Part shown: piece by piece, positions 8,781 through 20,102 of the stretch
Numbering within the stretch: position 1 is the first letter of the stretch
Layout of the letters: every line of letters begins with the position of its first letter
Source: Elysia marginata
Taxonomy: Eukaryota; Mollusca; Gastropoda; Plakobranchidae
NCBI GenBank assembly: GCA_019649035.1
Contig: BMAT01005190.1
Location: forward strand, 133,993-159,333
Direction: 5' to 3'
DNA length: 25,341 nucleotides
Notes under the pieces: generated by a model
Told to the model about the DNA's origin: nothing
The model's input: only the letters and a program-made list of their open reading frames with translations
Databases searched by the model: none
Position numbers and translations under genes: made by a program

Positions 8781-11162
8781 AGAAAAAAGAAAATAATCTT
8801 GGATAACGTTTTCCTTGAGACATCGTGTGGTTTCTCTGATTCGTGTGTTCCATAAAAACAATCTATTTTACATCCAGAGTCCATCTAATAGGTTTGTGGT
8901 ATCGAAATTCCCAAAACAAACACATTTGGCACTAACTGTAGAGAATAGAATAAGGAAGAATGGCCGGTGTTGAATATTTTAATCCTAATTTTTGTCCACA
9001 AAGTAGTAATAAAACGCATGCAAATTTAGTAATCTCCTTGGAGAGATTAGAATAGCCCAGTCTCATTTGTTCAGCTGTCTAACTGCCCTTCATAAACCAC
9101 TACAGTGACAATAAGCTTGATCGGACTCTTTAAACAATGTTAAACCTTTTCCCTCAAAGCCGCTGAATGGAATCATTGAGTACAGAATAGAGGGCGTTAT
9201 CTTATACCAATTCCATTAAAAACCTCGGCTCTTTCACTTATTCTATAGACGCTCTCAGTGATAAAACATTTTTAAGAAATATCTAGGATTTTGTTTTAGA
9301 AGAATCAAAGCAACATTGAATGGTGTGGTTTGTTTACAGACTGTGGCATATTTAGAACTCTATTAGGGGTCAGTTATTCTAATCTTGTAGGGAAAAAAGC
9401 GAAGAGGGTGATCGATTTCAGATTACCGATAGGGGGAAAGCTTTTAACCGTTTTTTCCTAGGGCTGTGTGAAATCAGTTTTATTTAATTGTCCTCTAATA
9501 AGTGTTCTATAAGAAGCTCAGGTTTCAACTTACAAGACACTAGAGACCTTTAGCACACGCACCGTGTCTCACTACGCGTACGTGAAAATCGGGAAAACAG
9601 ATTGAGAAACTATAAAAATAATGAAACCAGTTTCTAAAAAAAGACCCACAGACGTTCGCGTCATACTCACGCGTTGCTGCTTAAAGTCTGCAATATCAAA
9701 ATAGTCCTTTCTTCTTGTTTACCTGATAAACTTCGTCTGATAGCCGATGCAGAAACATGAGACTAACAAGGACATCAAATAAGTAATGGCCCCTTTTTTC
9801 TTCCAGAACTATTAAGTTCTGTAGTTTGAGTACTCAGAGAGCATTCTTATCTTTACTAGCCATCTAGTAAACTGGAAACAATCATTCTTAACGATAAGTT
9901 ATCGCTTACATTTAAACCTCACTCAGTTGCCACCCATAGAAATTAAGGAGGAAATAGTTGATGTGGTGATTTATGCCTAATGTGTAGAGAGAGGACATTA
10001 TTGCCAACTGTGTCTAAAGCAAAGGCCTCGAACTCTTAAAAAATATCCCTGTCGCGCCTGTTTCACCAAAAATTTTTCGTCCTAAAAAAATAGCTTTTTC
10101 CACCACATAGATGTCTTTTCTTTTTTCATCTCTGCGCCTGAATAAACAAAATGAATGGATCCTATCTCTGTCTCTTCTGCCAGTCGCACTATTTTTTTTC
10201 CTCAAAACCGTGCTTGAAGCCCTTGCCTTTAGTTTTAACAGAAATCTTTTCACAATTGCTGTCCATTTTTTACAAGCAGAATTTTAAAAAGCTTGACGTT
10301 TTGACAAGATAAGAAACAAAAGATGCTTTAGCCTTAAATTGCTTCAGAACCTTTTAAAGATCAATTCTTTGTTAACTACCCCTTGTGTTCGGGGTTCACC
10401 TTTTCGTACCTGTGTCGGATAGATTTTAGTATGATCAAAACAACTGCCATTTTCATTTTTTATTCTCAACGTGAGTCAAAATTACGTTGAGCTTTTTGTT
10501 AAATTGAGGCTGTCATCCTTTGTGTGGTAACGTTGTCCTTGACCTCTACATTTTTTTCTTTTCAGGAAAGTTTCTTGCACTAATCTTTATGTTATATCAA
10601 TTATTAACAATCAGTGTACAGCTATTACTTAATTTTCTTTTTTTTTTCTTTACTTTTATGGTTAGTGCTGTCAGTTATATCACTTGTACATTTTGTTTAT
10701 GCTTTTTCAAAGTCTTGCAAACACATACCACATTCTTGGAAATTAAAAAAAAACTATCATTGTCAGACCATGTTACAGTTTTAATTTATATCTAAATATA
10801 GTATTTAGATCAATTCCATGCGACATAAGATATTATTTCTTCAAAGTATTTCAGGTTGACTGTGTTTAAAAACATCGAAACATTATGGCCAAAAACTCGT
10901 GAAAATTCAAAAGTCCTGCCGCCTGTTCTATTGCAATGGCTGGACCAGCTTCAGCGAACTTAAATTTGTCTTAGCCCAAATTCAAATGAAATCTTCACGA
11001 TTAAAGCTTCCTTTAGTAGAATGTAAATCATAAGCCCTGACTGAGATCTTTATAGAAGAAAAATATAAAATCCTCACACACGACCACTTGAAGCTTCTTA
11101 AAAAAACACACGGTCAACACGAGAAATACGTGACCTAAGTCAGGAATACAAAAGAAACAACT
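8781..11162. other. AT-rich non-coding stretch
   Basis: No credible coding frame was found. The longest frame (10520-10795, plus) is a run of Phe, Leu and Ile codons in T-rich sequence and fits chance. I saw no internal repeats, tRNA-like boxes or inverted repeats of note. Confidence 0.5.
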
Positions 11163-11182
11163 TAGACGGTATATACCGTCTA
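11163..11182. repeat. Perfect 20-bp palindrome
   Basis: TAGACGGTATATACCGTCTA equals its own reverse complement over all 20 bases; the next outer pair (T/G) does not match. It lies ten bases from the edge of dispersed-repeat copy B. It could be a dyad protein-binding site, a cruciform or a transposon junction; nothing in the sequence decides between these. Confidence 0.9.
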
Positions 11183-11191
11183 GATGACTAT

Positions 11192-11330
11192 CTAAAATTA
11201 CCTTGTCTCAGAACCTGCCGTACTCGATACGGTGTTGAAAGGTTTTTAAAGCACTGGTTACTATGTCTCAGTTTTGACCTGAGATGAACTGGAGGGAAGA
11301 TAATGGTCGGTGACTTGGAGAAAACAGACA
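11192..11330 (-). mobile_element. Diverged dispersed repeat, copy B
   Basis: This shares CTAAA.T.ACC, GTCTCAG.AACCTGCC.T, CACTGGTTACT and TGAGATGAACTGGAGGGA-type blocks with copy C (16899-17054, same orientation) in the same order and at similar spacing. It also matches copy A in reverse. On the minus strand AGGTTCTGAGAC occupies the place of the B-box-like word in copy A. It is more diverged than the SINE family at 8.5 kb, so it is probably an older family. Confidence 0.45.
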
Positions 11331-11360
11331 AATCGGGAGACTCTACGGCACATCTTTAGA

Positions 11361-11392
11361 GGTGTTTGGGGTGGAGGGGGGGGCGGCGGTGG
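11361..11392 (+). other. G-rich block, possible G-quadruplex
   Basis: A 32-base purine-rich stretch contains GGGG, a run of eight G bases and then CGGCGGTGG. With only short loops it could form a G-quadruplex, although a fully three-tier structure would have to split the G8 run and lacks a fourth clean GGG. It is striking in an otherwise AT-rich window and follows the dispersed repeat directly. Confidence 0.6.
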
Positions 11393-11881
11393 TCTCAGCT
11401 AAGCCTGAGTTTAGCTTTGTGAAAAACCCGAACGCATGTCACGTTGGTTGTGCACAGAGATAGCCTCATGAAGTGCTTAATCTAACAAACTGCTGACCCT
11501 TTGGTCCTATGTTATACAATATCTCTCCAAATATCTACAGTGCCCATCTCGCACAATGCAGTCTTTTACGATGAATACGGAAGAATAAAATGACATACCT
11601 TCATGGAGGTGATAAAACTGGTATTGCGGTTTCAAATCTAGCAAGAGTGTTTCTCTAAAGATGAGATTATAAAAAAAAATATTCTACCCTAAAACTCGAT
11701 ATGGATGAATGCTCGTAAAGAAACCTCATCTTTGTTAGAGCACAAACTCTTTAAAAAACCTTGCTATTGCAAGAGCAAAAACTTTGTCAGTATTGTAGTT
11801 TACAGGATGTCAAATTTTTATTTTAAAAATTTCCTACAATGATTGCATCGTCAATTTTAATAGCTCTGTCCGTGGCAATCA
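11393..11881. other. Non-coding stretch
   Basis: Nothing beyond short A runs is seen. Confidence 0.4.
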
Positions 11882-11926
11882 AAGTGCAGTATTTGCAGTG
11901 TAAACCATATGTAAGATACTGCACTT
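11882..11926. repeat. Short hairpin, 11-bp perfect arms
   Basis: AAGTGCAGTAT (11882-11892) and ATACTGCACTT (11916-11926) are exact reverse complements around a 23-base loop; a G.T and an A-T pair could extend the stem inward by two. The stem is too short for a typical animal pre-miRNA. It may be chance. Confidence 0.5.
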
Positions 11927-14900
11927 AAAAGCAAACGGGCTGAGCTGTCTGAAGTCGGCATTTTAACAGAATTTATGAACATTTAGGTATTATGAAGTTA
12001 GTAATTGAAAAGGTGTGAAATTTTCTTTAAAAAATAGCGCATCAGAAAATAAGGATTAGGTTGCGTTTTTCCATCTTTAACTACCGCTTTGAAAGAATGC
12101 CAGCTTTACTTTGGCTCTTAAAGATTTTAACGCAAGCAATCTATCAACGGGTTATGTTTTTGGCATAGCCATAATCATGAACATTGAGGTCGGTAGCATA
12201 GTCTTTTCACTCCATTTTATGACATGATTGTTTGTTATTTTTTCATTTATTATATGACAACGTCGTGGGTTTTTTCAATAAAAGACAAGAAGTTTTTATA
12301 GTAGACATATCCTTTTAAATATAAAGGAGTAACGTCGACATCATTACCGTCTACGAAAACTCATAGAAATGGTAAAAATGTAAGTAAATGCCAAAAGTTA
12401 GTACATAGACATTATTATTAACTAAGGCAGTAGCATTAATTAGATTTGTAAAATTACAAACGAGGAGAAATGTGTCAAGAAACGAAAATCGCGAAAAAAA
12501 AGACAGAACAAAAATTAAAGCCTGCATATCGACTCCGAAACCTAATTTGTATTCCCCTAAGTCAATTTCCATAATTAAATTTTTTAGTTTATTAAATTGA
12601 ACAAAAGAAACCCATATTTCTTCATGTGTGGGATTTTGTTCGTGTAAGTACTCCTTTACACTTCGTAAATTGCAAAACTGTTGTATTCTTTATGGAAACC
12701 AGTACAGTGTGTCCTGGTGCATACATGTACTTTTTACATGGGCAAATGCCCTAAAATTGAAATATTTTCTATTGTATTTCACTCTTTTATATTTCTCAAG
12801 TTCTTTGGAGATGGTCAAAATGTCAAAGGTTTTTAGGATCTAACAAAGAGAAACTGACAACGTTACAATCTGCTCATGGAGACATGCTAAACAAGAACCA
12901 GGCCAACGAGATTGGGGGAAAGATTGGTGTGACGGGCAAACTCGATTAGATTCACTCTTGATGCTTGTTGGCACTTGAGGCATGATTTGGGATTATTCAG
13001 GACCAGAGCTTTGAAAAAAGAACAAAACATCTTTTACCTAAAGAAAGAAGAATCAAAACTGTACCCAAGAAGAATCAAACAGCTTGATGGTGGACTGACA
13101 GCGATTGTCCTAAAGCTTTTCAGGGATTACAGGTCTCTCATTTGACACATTTCAGGCATACTTCAGTTTTCACCATTTTCTATGTCCCAAGAGTTGAAAT
13201 CTCCCTAAGGGTTAGTGAGAATCATAATTATGTCATTGTTATCAAAGATACTTCAACGTGACATAAAGTTTACATGATATTTTCTAAAGCTAGGAAATAC
13301 TTAAGAGGTTTTGAGTAATGGCTTTGAAAATAGACAAAAAAAAAGATTCAAGAAATTATTATGCATCATTCTTGCCAGGAAACGTAGACGTGGGTGGTTC
13401 CGTCATATAAACTCCCTGTGTGTCTGACATTTATGCTGCTGATGAAGCAGTGCACATTTACAGGTGACGTACCGAGACAGTGTTGATTGTAACTTATACA
13501 CACATACATAATACTTAGTACTGCAAGCCTTGTGTCTCTTAGAGGGTTATGAACCGCAATTTGACACAAGAACTGTGCGAACGAGCTCCTTTATCTCTCT
13601 TGATAATTAATAAAATGTAATGCACTAAAATATTGCTGGTGTAAAAGCTATAAAAGCACAGATATTATACACAGTCATGACGGCTCATTCTTCCGATATC
13701 CTGTTTGAAAGTGGCTTTTATAGTTTTTGTAACCGCGTTAAACGGGGAGAGGAATATAAATCAATGTTCCAGCTAAAGTAACAAAAGCAACAAAAGATGT
13801 TTAATCAACTCTCAAATCCTAAAAATCAATACAGAAAAATAAAGTCAGTAGATGTAAATTTAGTTAAGGTTATTCATTGAATGTACAACTAGAAAACCAA
13901 AGTAACAATATTGAAATTTTGATCAGAAAATGTTGGAATTTAGCAATGTCATTCCAAACCTGTTCAAGACCAAAGATTTGTGCGACAAACAAAGTTTACA
14001 GCTATGTTAAGCACTTGAGTGAGAATCTACTCGTGAGGTTTATTTAAAAATAATTATTCAACGGGAGTGAAAATAAATTATGTCTTCATTCAGTGATGGA
14101 CAGAGAGGTTAGAGGTAAAAAAAAACGTCCATAAACGTCGACAAAGCTATCAAAATATCGCAGTTTTTTCAATTGACGTTAGCAACATTGATTAGGCCAT
14201 AGACATGAATTTGTTTCACAAAGAGTTGTTAGTTGAATTAAAACTGCATTCGTATATCCTTTTTAGAGCTGTCGGTTTCCACTTCATTAGGAAGGCTAAT
14301 GGAGTTCTAGGGTTTTTAATGAAATGCTTTGAAGTTCAGAAAAAAAAAGAAAAAAAATCTCATTGTATTTGTAACATCCTGTCTAGCTTTATGTTCTGAC
14401 AGAGTTTATAAAAGACATTTACATTTAGACAATTTTTCGGTAAAGCTAAGCTTTTCAATTTTTTGAGCGCGGAATTTTACAATCTTTGAATTCATTTATC
14501 CCGTCTCACAGACAAGAATTAGCATTGTAAACTATTGAGTTAAGGCTACAAAGTTCAAACTCCTATCTGGCCATTGCTCCGGCTTCTTATTACAAACAAG
14601 TGTTGGATAAAGCTATTTCAGGAGAACTGATCACAACTGGTAAAATGGTTGATCTCGTGGGTGTAATTAATCAAACAAGCACCCTCACACAAAACAGTGC
14701 CACTGTCTGTCTGAAACATGCGACATTATTAAGTTTCTAACGGCCAGAGCATCTACGAAAACAGAAAGGGCGGTTGAGGTATCTTCTCAGCTTCACATTA
14801 CTCGCTTCCCACTCCTCTGCACTAGGCTATAGCGCGTAATTCACTTACCCACGGATGTCCTTTAATTCAGTTTTCTTTCTTACCTTTCCAACCTAATGCT

Positions 14901-15004
14901 TGTTTGGAGTTGTTCCTGTCCTTTCCGCCAGCACCTGGTGTGGGTCTTCCGGGTTATAAATTTCCTTCTTCCTCTCTTTTGCTTTAATTGACCACGTAAC
15001 CGAG
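11927..15004. other. AT-rich non-coding stretch
   Basis: Frames at 12351-12572, 12628-12843, 13366-13569 and 14205-14399 are short, low in information and resemble no family. No repeats or RNA-like structures were noted. GC content rises after about 14700, leading into the exon-like frames near 15 kb. Confidence 0.45.
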
Positions 15005-15079
15005 TCCGTCCATGATCGATTGGTATCAATAGAACCAGAAGTTCTTTCGCTAATTCAAGCCTCTGACACATCGTCATAA
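15005..15079 (+). other. Possible terminal exon (weak)
   Basis: A pyrimidine tract (TTTCCTTCTTCCTCTC and following, about 14960-14980) is followed by AACCGAG at 14998-15004, a fair splice acceptor. From there a frame reads HDRLVSIEPEVLSLIQASD and ends at TAA (15077-15079). There is no homology and no donor partner, so this is only a pattern-based suggestion. Confidence 0.13.
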
Positions 15080-15208
15080 ATATAAACTAAAAACCTCCAT
15101 TAATAAGAGTGACAAATACAGAGTCCAGTTCAAAACCCTGTACGTTTTGTCACGTGCAACTAAAAACATTAATTTCGCCTCTCTTGATAATATCCAAGCT
15201 GTATTTAA

Positions 15209-15358
15209 ATGGTAGTTCTACAGAAAAATGATGCAGATCTAGATCTAGATAGCTCTAGAACCGAGTCCTTCGACATCGAAATGACCCCCGTTACATTAAC
15301 TAGCATTAAGGACGATCGTGTCAACAACGGCCAATCAGCTTTAATAAACATTGCTTGA
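15209..15358 (+). CDS. Unassigned 49-codon frame, possible exon
   Basis: ATG at 15209 leads to TGA at 15356-15358. The product is polar and acidic and includes DADLDLDSSRTESFDIEMTP and SIKDDRVNNGQSALINIA. Codons such as GAC, ACC, CCC and GTC stand out from the AT-rich surroundings. An AG at 15222-15223 (TTCTACAG) could be a splice acceptor. The SSR..SFDIE pattern loosely recurs in the minus-strand frame at 5730-5936. The DLDLD part is translated from the AGATCTAGAT repeat word, which lowers its weight. An opposing frame on the minus strand (15205-15522) has similar length but no better support. Confidence 0.17.
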   Translation: MVVLQKNDADLDLDSSRTESFDIEMTPVTLTSIKDDRVNNGQSALINIA

Positions 15359-16434
15359 CGTGAACGTCTCCAATGGTTACTTAAAGAAAGGAGGTCGACT
15401 TCGGTTTTCACAGCTTTTAAAGCAATTATCTGGACCTTAATGGAAAGTTTTTGAAAAGGACAATAGCTACCAAACCAGCATAGGGAAAGAACGTTCATTT
15501 TTTCACGTTGTAGTGTAAGCATAATATTATTTGATCTTTCGGTAGGTAAAAATTCATATGCACTTGGAAGATAAACGTATATCTAGAGATGACAGACTCC
15601 TAGCCTCTTTATATTTACGTGTTCTTTTCTTCAGCTCAACACCCCCTAACCTTTCTGAGGGTTTTTATACGAAGACAGATTTATATTTTATATTTAGCTC
15701 AATCAGTTTTATACAATAAGCAGGGAAAAAGAAGCATGGGGCAGGAGTAGGGAGGCTCTTCATTGTGGACAAAGAGAAATCAACAAAGAAAAGTGACTTA
15801 AAACTGGTCTTCATAGAATGCTTTCATCTGCGCACTGCCATTTTTTTTTTTTTGCCTTATTTCAAACATAAACTGTAATATGACTATACACCTAGGTTTT
15901 GCTTCAATTTCAGGCACATCACACTTCGCAATGAAATATTCGTAGTAGGAAAGAGAGAAGATCTATTGAGATAAGATATGAAAAAAGAATAGTGGTAATG
16001 ACAAAACGCTTTTCTCTGTAATCGTTTAGTTCTATATTGAGAGCCTTTCGCCTTTTTTTCTGGTAATGAATTTAATTGATGCCTTGTCAGTGGTATGTGG
16101 AAAAAATCATGGCACTTGAAGATCCGTTGTTACCCAACACCAAAAATATCATCTTGCTTCTTTTATTACTCAAAAAGTTGTGGGCAATGTTCCAGCATAC
16201 CTGTAAGTTAGTTTCACTTTTAGTATTGACCAAAACCAGTCGCCACGTCAAATTATGCGAGATAAAAACATCAGGACTGTAAAATTCAGTTCAGGGAAAA
16301 GATATCAAATTCAGTTTTAAAAAAAGGCGTTTTCGGTTTCAGTTTAATGTTTTCATATTACGGATAAATTCAATATGTTGCACTGATATTATTGAAATTT
16401 TAATATCATTATTAATTGCATTCTTTCTTATTAT
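15359..16434. other. AT-rich non-coding stretch
   Basis: Only homopolymer T runs (for example 15840-15853) and a chance frame at 16076-16282 are seen. Confidence 0.45.
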
Positions 16435-16481
16435 TGTTATTAATATTATCATTATTTTTTATGTAAATGATAATAATTATG

Positions 16482-16519
<38 letters not shown>

Positions 16520-16534
16520 TATTATTATTACTAT

Positions 16535-16573
<39 letters not shown>

Positions 16574-16667
16574 ACTACTACTACTACTACTACTACTGCT
16601 ACTATTACTACTACTGCTACTGCTACTACTACCATTACTACTGCTACTGCTGCTGCTACTGCTATTG
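16435..16667. repeat. Compound ATT/ATC/ACT/GCT microsatellite
   Basis: ATT-rich lead-in sequence is followed by a pure ATC/CAT run (16482-16519), then ATT, then a long ACT/CTA tract (16531-16610) that grades into GCT interruptions. The stepwise change of one base per unit is what point mutation plus slippage produces. The frame of poly-Ile, Thr and Leu read through it is an artefact. Confidence 0.93.
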
Positions 16668-16898
16668 TTTCAACTATGTAAAAAATCCATTACAAGAAAA
16701 ATCGCTGAGAAACTTTACTTTTAACAATGCGTCTAAAAGGCCAACGCCTTCTTTGGAGAGCATATTAGTATAACTTTATCATTCCTCACAGGGAGTATTG
16801 TAACGATAACACTTAAGAAATCCATCGCCCGCCAATTCGAAACCAAGTGAGCACACTCGACCTGGAGCCAAAACCAACGTGTTGAGACAGTGCATCCG
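16668..16898. other. Flank of dispersed repeat copy C
   Basis: The minus strand contains GGTTTCGAATT (plus 16834-16844), which resembles a degraded B box, and GGCTCCAGGTCGA next to it. These may be the remainder of the copy C element, extending it to about 16800. Confidence 0.3.
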
Positions 16899-17054
16899 GC
16901 TCGGGGTTTACACTAAATCACCAAAGGCATCACGTCTCAGGAACTGCCATGCCGGGTTTAAGGGTGGTCAGTGCAGTGATTTCTTTACTTCAAATTGGGC
17001 TTGAGATGACCTGAAGGGACAGTGTCAATGACCTGAACTGACAGAGTGTGGAAG
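16899..17054 (-). mobile_element. Diverged dispersed repeat, copy C
   Basis: The clearest match is to copy A in reverse. AGTGTCAATGACCTGAAC..ACAGAG.GTG (17021-17050) agrees with the reverse of 7136-7172 almost base for base. CTAAATCACCA, GGAACTGCCAT and CAGTGCAGTGA follow the same order. Copy B shares the GTCTCAGGAACTGCC and TGAGATGACCTGAAGGGA blocks. Three copies in 10 kb indicate an abundant family. Confidence 0.52.
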
Positions 17055-18547
17055 ATGTCCTTAGGGTGTCCTTAAGAAAATTTTCCTTAGTAAGAAATCC
17101 ACTGGACTAAGCCTTGCAATACTATCAAACTCGTGTCACGAGCGCAGCTCATATAAGATGCCTAATGGAATGTTCAAACAAACTGTATGTGAAACTCTTT
17201 TCTAATCTCCAAGTGTCTGCTAATTTATAGAATATAATTACAAATTTTCTTTCGTCTACTCCTTGACTATATCATGCCTTTCTTTGCAACTTCAGAGCTC
17301 ACAGATGTCGTTACAACGGGTTGAAATACTTATTTTTTTAATCTTTCATGAAAAAGGAATTTTCCTGCAAATACGATGATGTCCACCGAAACATATGGGC
17401 TCTAAATTCTCTTTTTATAACGGTCTGGGTACATTAATCAGCCATCCATCATGCTTAAAAGCTATCCCATGCCCTTGTTTTAAAAGTAATGCTAAAATAT
17501 GGCACATTCAAATCTCCTGCATATCTAGGTCCCTTATAGACATACTTTATAGTTATTCGGTACAGTTTGCAAAGAAAACACCCTCCGGCGCAACACCAAA
17601 ATATACGTGCTCGGTCACAAAGAGCCCCCTCGCATAAAAAAGTACATTGTTGGCTTTGTTTTGGTCTAGAAATAGCGGTTCCACTTTTTTGCACATTTTA
17701 GGAAGTGAAACAAACTAATTCTGTGGACGCTAAAAGTTCAATTGTAACAAATAATGTGCTTGTCATGGTGTCCATATTTACTTGTTTTAGAACTCATTTT
17801 TCTGCAAAAAATTTTACTCATTTTATTGCTTATAGAAAATTTATTCAAAACGCTCTCAACAACTAAAATGGGGCAAAAAAATCTTACAGGTTTCAGAGCT
17901 TTTGCGTGTAACGATTCTACTAGCTTACAAATCAGACCAGATAATAATTTAGCACACCGATCTCCAGTCCGCAATAGGAAACTTTACTATGAGGTGGCCC
18001 TTGTGAAAATATTTTGAAATAAACTATCTTCAATCGATGTAGACGACGAGACTTAAAACCGACGTGAAGTTGACTAGTTTCTTATTTTCAGTTGTTGCTG
18101 CGGAGTCAAAAAGTCACAGAGAGTTTTTAAGACACCCTGTAGCGTGTATCTAAGCTATGTGTCTCCCTTCTCTTTGCAAGTATAATTATCTTCACATTAC
18201 CCTGTCTTTAGCTTTTCTGATCCACGTTGCTTCCATGCTATCTGGCGATGTTGTCAAATTATCTACTTTCGTCTTCCTGTTATCGGCTATTTTCTAGTTT
18301 TCTTTTTTCATCTGTTGTCCTTCATTCTGGCCATATGCCCTGCGCATTTTCACTCGGTTTTTGCTGCCGCACTCATGAAATTATCTAACTTTATCTTTAA
18401 TTTGACAACTGCGCGTGGGTGGAGAGGAAAAGGAGAATGTAAAATTTATTTTAGAAAGAAGTTGCCGATACGTGGTTTCACGGTCTTCACGATTTTCTTA
18501 TTATCTAGTCAATTAAATATTAATCTATTTTGAGGTTGAATCAGTTA
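17055..18547. other. Non-coding stretch with opposing short frames
   Basis: Plus frames 17395-17637 and 17754-18017 overlap minus frames 17455-17694 and 17738-17974; neither strand is clearly favoured. The 17754-18017 frame ends in TGA directly followed by AATAAA (18018-18023), which would suit a 3' end, but no homology supports it. A frame at 18315-18533 is unsupported. Confidence 0.4.
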
Positions 18548-18648
18548 TAATCTAGAGTTTTTTACATGTTAATAACTCAAACCGCTACAACGCAAGCCAG
18601 GTATTCTACCTTGCCTTGAGTTATCTTTATATCACAAACTCTATATTA
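18548..18648. repeat. Imperfect inverted repeat, 33-bp arms with 35-base loop
   Basis: The arm 18548-18580 and the reverse complement of 18616-18648 agree at 25 of 33 positions without any gap. The blocks TAGAGTTT and ATAACTCAA/TTGAGTTAT are perfect. A four-base internal bulge and isolated mismatches give a pri-miRNA-like outline, though the loop is long. The alternative is a small MITE or chance pairing in AT-rich DNA. Confidence 0.6.
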
Positions 18649-20084
18649 TTGACTTTGACGTTTTTATGAGTTCTTAGTTTTGTATGAGCAGGCCTGTATT
18701 TTTTAGATGTTTGATGGGTTTTACTTTGTACTTAATGTGAGAAAAACATATTCATGAGTTATTTAAAAACCCATATCTATTGACTTGATAACTTCTAAGG
18801 GATCCGCCAACAACATTTACGGCCTTCACCATTCTCTTCCTGATCATCCCCTTTGAGCTATCTTGCGACTTGTCCTGCCTTGGCTCTTAGGACGGCTAAA
18901 TGATTGGCATCAACTGGCTACAATTTACCTTCCCTGGGTCACAGCAGTGATGGGTTGCTTCTAAGCCAAATACAGTCTAAATCTGTTTTCTTTGAACATT
19001 ACCTAAAAAACAAAGATCAATGCTTTCAAGATTTTACCTAAATCGAATAAATGGCAAAACTCAGACAACTGCAGTAAGGACTAAAACTTTAAATACTCAG
19101 CTAAGGTCCTCTGGGATGAACAACGACCCTGAGGTCGATATTCGTGTTTGTGGCGTATCTACAGAGATTTGTCCATAAATTTTGAGAGAGTTGTATTATC
19201 TGGTTCGACTATGCAGACTTGAGTTTACAAAAGTGAACTTTATTTATATGAAAAGTTAATATCAGCAATCTATGAAACGTCGTTCTTGTTTTGGTTTTTA
19301 CCTGTGACATAAAATACAGGAGAGGCAATGCTTACGATGGATGGCAGTAACTGTTGTAAATATCCGTAATCTTCTATAATCTGCGGTTATGATTAAAACT
19401 AGCAACTTTGTTATAAAACAATCCTCTATGCACGGAGGATAAATCAAGAATCTTTCAGCTGAGCACAAGTGCCTTTAACTTACCAAACTGAATAGGGTGT
19501 AAAATGAGATGGGTATGGCATACCCAAAATAAAGAGGACATCACGAAAATCTTTTACATGTTAAAAATAAATGGTTTTGACAAAGGTTTGTGATGTGAGT
19601 TCTAGTTCCCACAGGAGCATTCTATAACAAATCACCTGCATACACAAAACCCGGAAGAACACCTCGCCTTGATACAATCCGATTACAATGTGGATCTTTT
19701 CGGTTTTCCAGAGCCATATGGAAACAATAAACCCAGAGCACATTACAGTTAACGAAGAAAAAACATTACAGTTGTTCCAGAACATGGTATTATTTTTTGT
19801 CCGTGAAGTTATGTATCCAAATATAGCTTCAGATTTTAGGTGCCTTTGAGAGAAGAGGTGATCTTAAAAACCATGGATTTACGAATATCTAAGAGCTTCC
19901 CAGTTATGTTTAATTTTACAGGTTCTATCTTTACAAACTGCGTTAAGCGTAGCTAATTTTTATTTATGCAAGGCTAAGTTCTGAGAGTAGGTTCACGCAA
20001 GCTTTTGGTGGAAACTTAGGGGAGACTAAAGTTAATCTACACACCGTCACACTTACCTAGAATTTCCTAATTCCTACTTTGTAT
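18649..20084. other. AT-rich non-coding stretch
   Basis: A further weak inverted pair ATGGGTTTT/AAAACCCAT lies within 18700-18780. The block 18880-18960 (GGACGGCTAAATGATTGGC onward) is GC-richer and looks like part of an unrecognised repeat. The minus frame at 19561-19785 is unsupported. Confidence 0.4.
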
Positions 20085-20102
20085 CCCCCCCCCCCCNNNC
20101 CC
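20085..20102. other. Poly-C run containing three N bases
   Basis: Twelve C bases, NNN and three more C bases. The undefined bases inside a homopolymer mark a sequencing or assembly ambiguity, so the real length of the run is unknown. Confidence 0.97.

Noticed and set aside
8593..8884. Two overlapping minus-strand open frames of 86 and 74 codons
   Set aside because: Both are translations of the tRNA-SINE and its flank. The same peptide words (LCGL.VRHSLRD.EVRGSI, KDFKIGISS) reappear from copy 2 at 24.4 kb, so they belong to the mobile element and not to a gene.
10520..10795. 91-codon hydrophobic frame that could suggest a membrane protein
   Set aside because: The hydrophobicity follows from T-rich codons (Phe, Leu, Ile); no start context, homology or splice signals support it.
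15205..15522. 105-codon minus frame
   Set aside because: It opposes the plus frame at 15209-15358, has no recognisable motif, and begins in AT-rich sequence without promoter or splice support.
16467..16724. 85-codon frame of poly-Ile, Thr and Leu
   Set aside because: Direct translation of the compound trinucleotide microsatellite.
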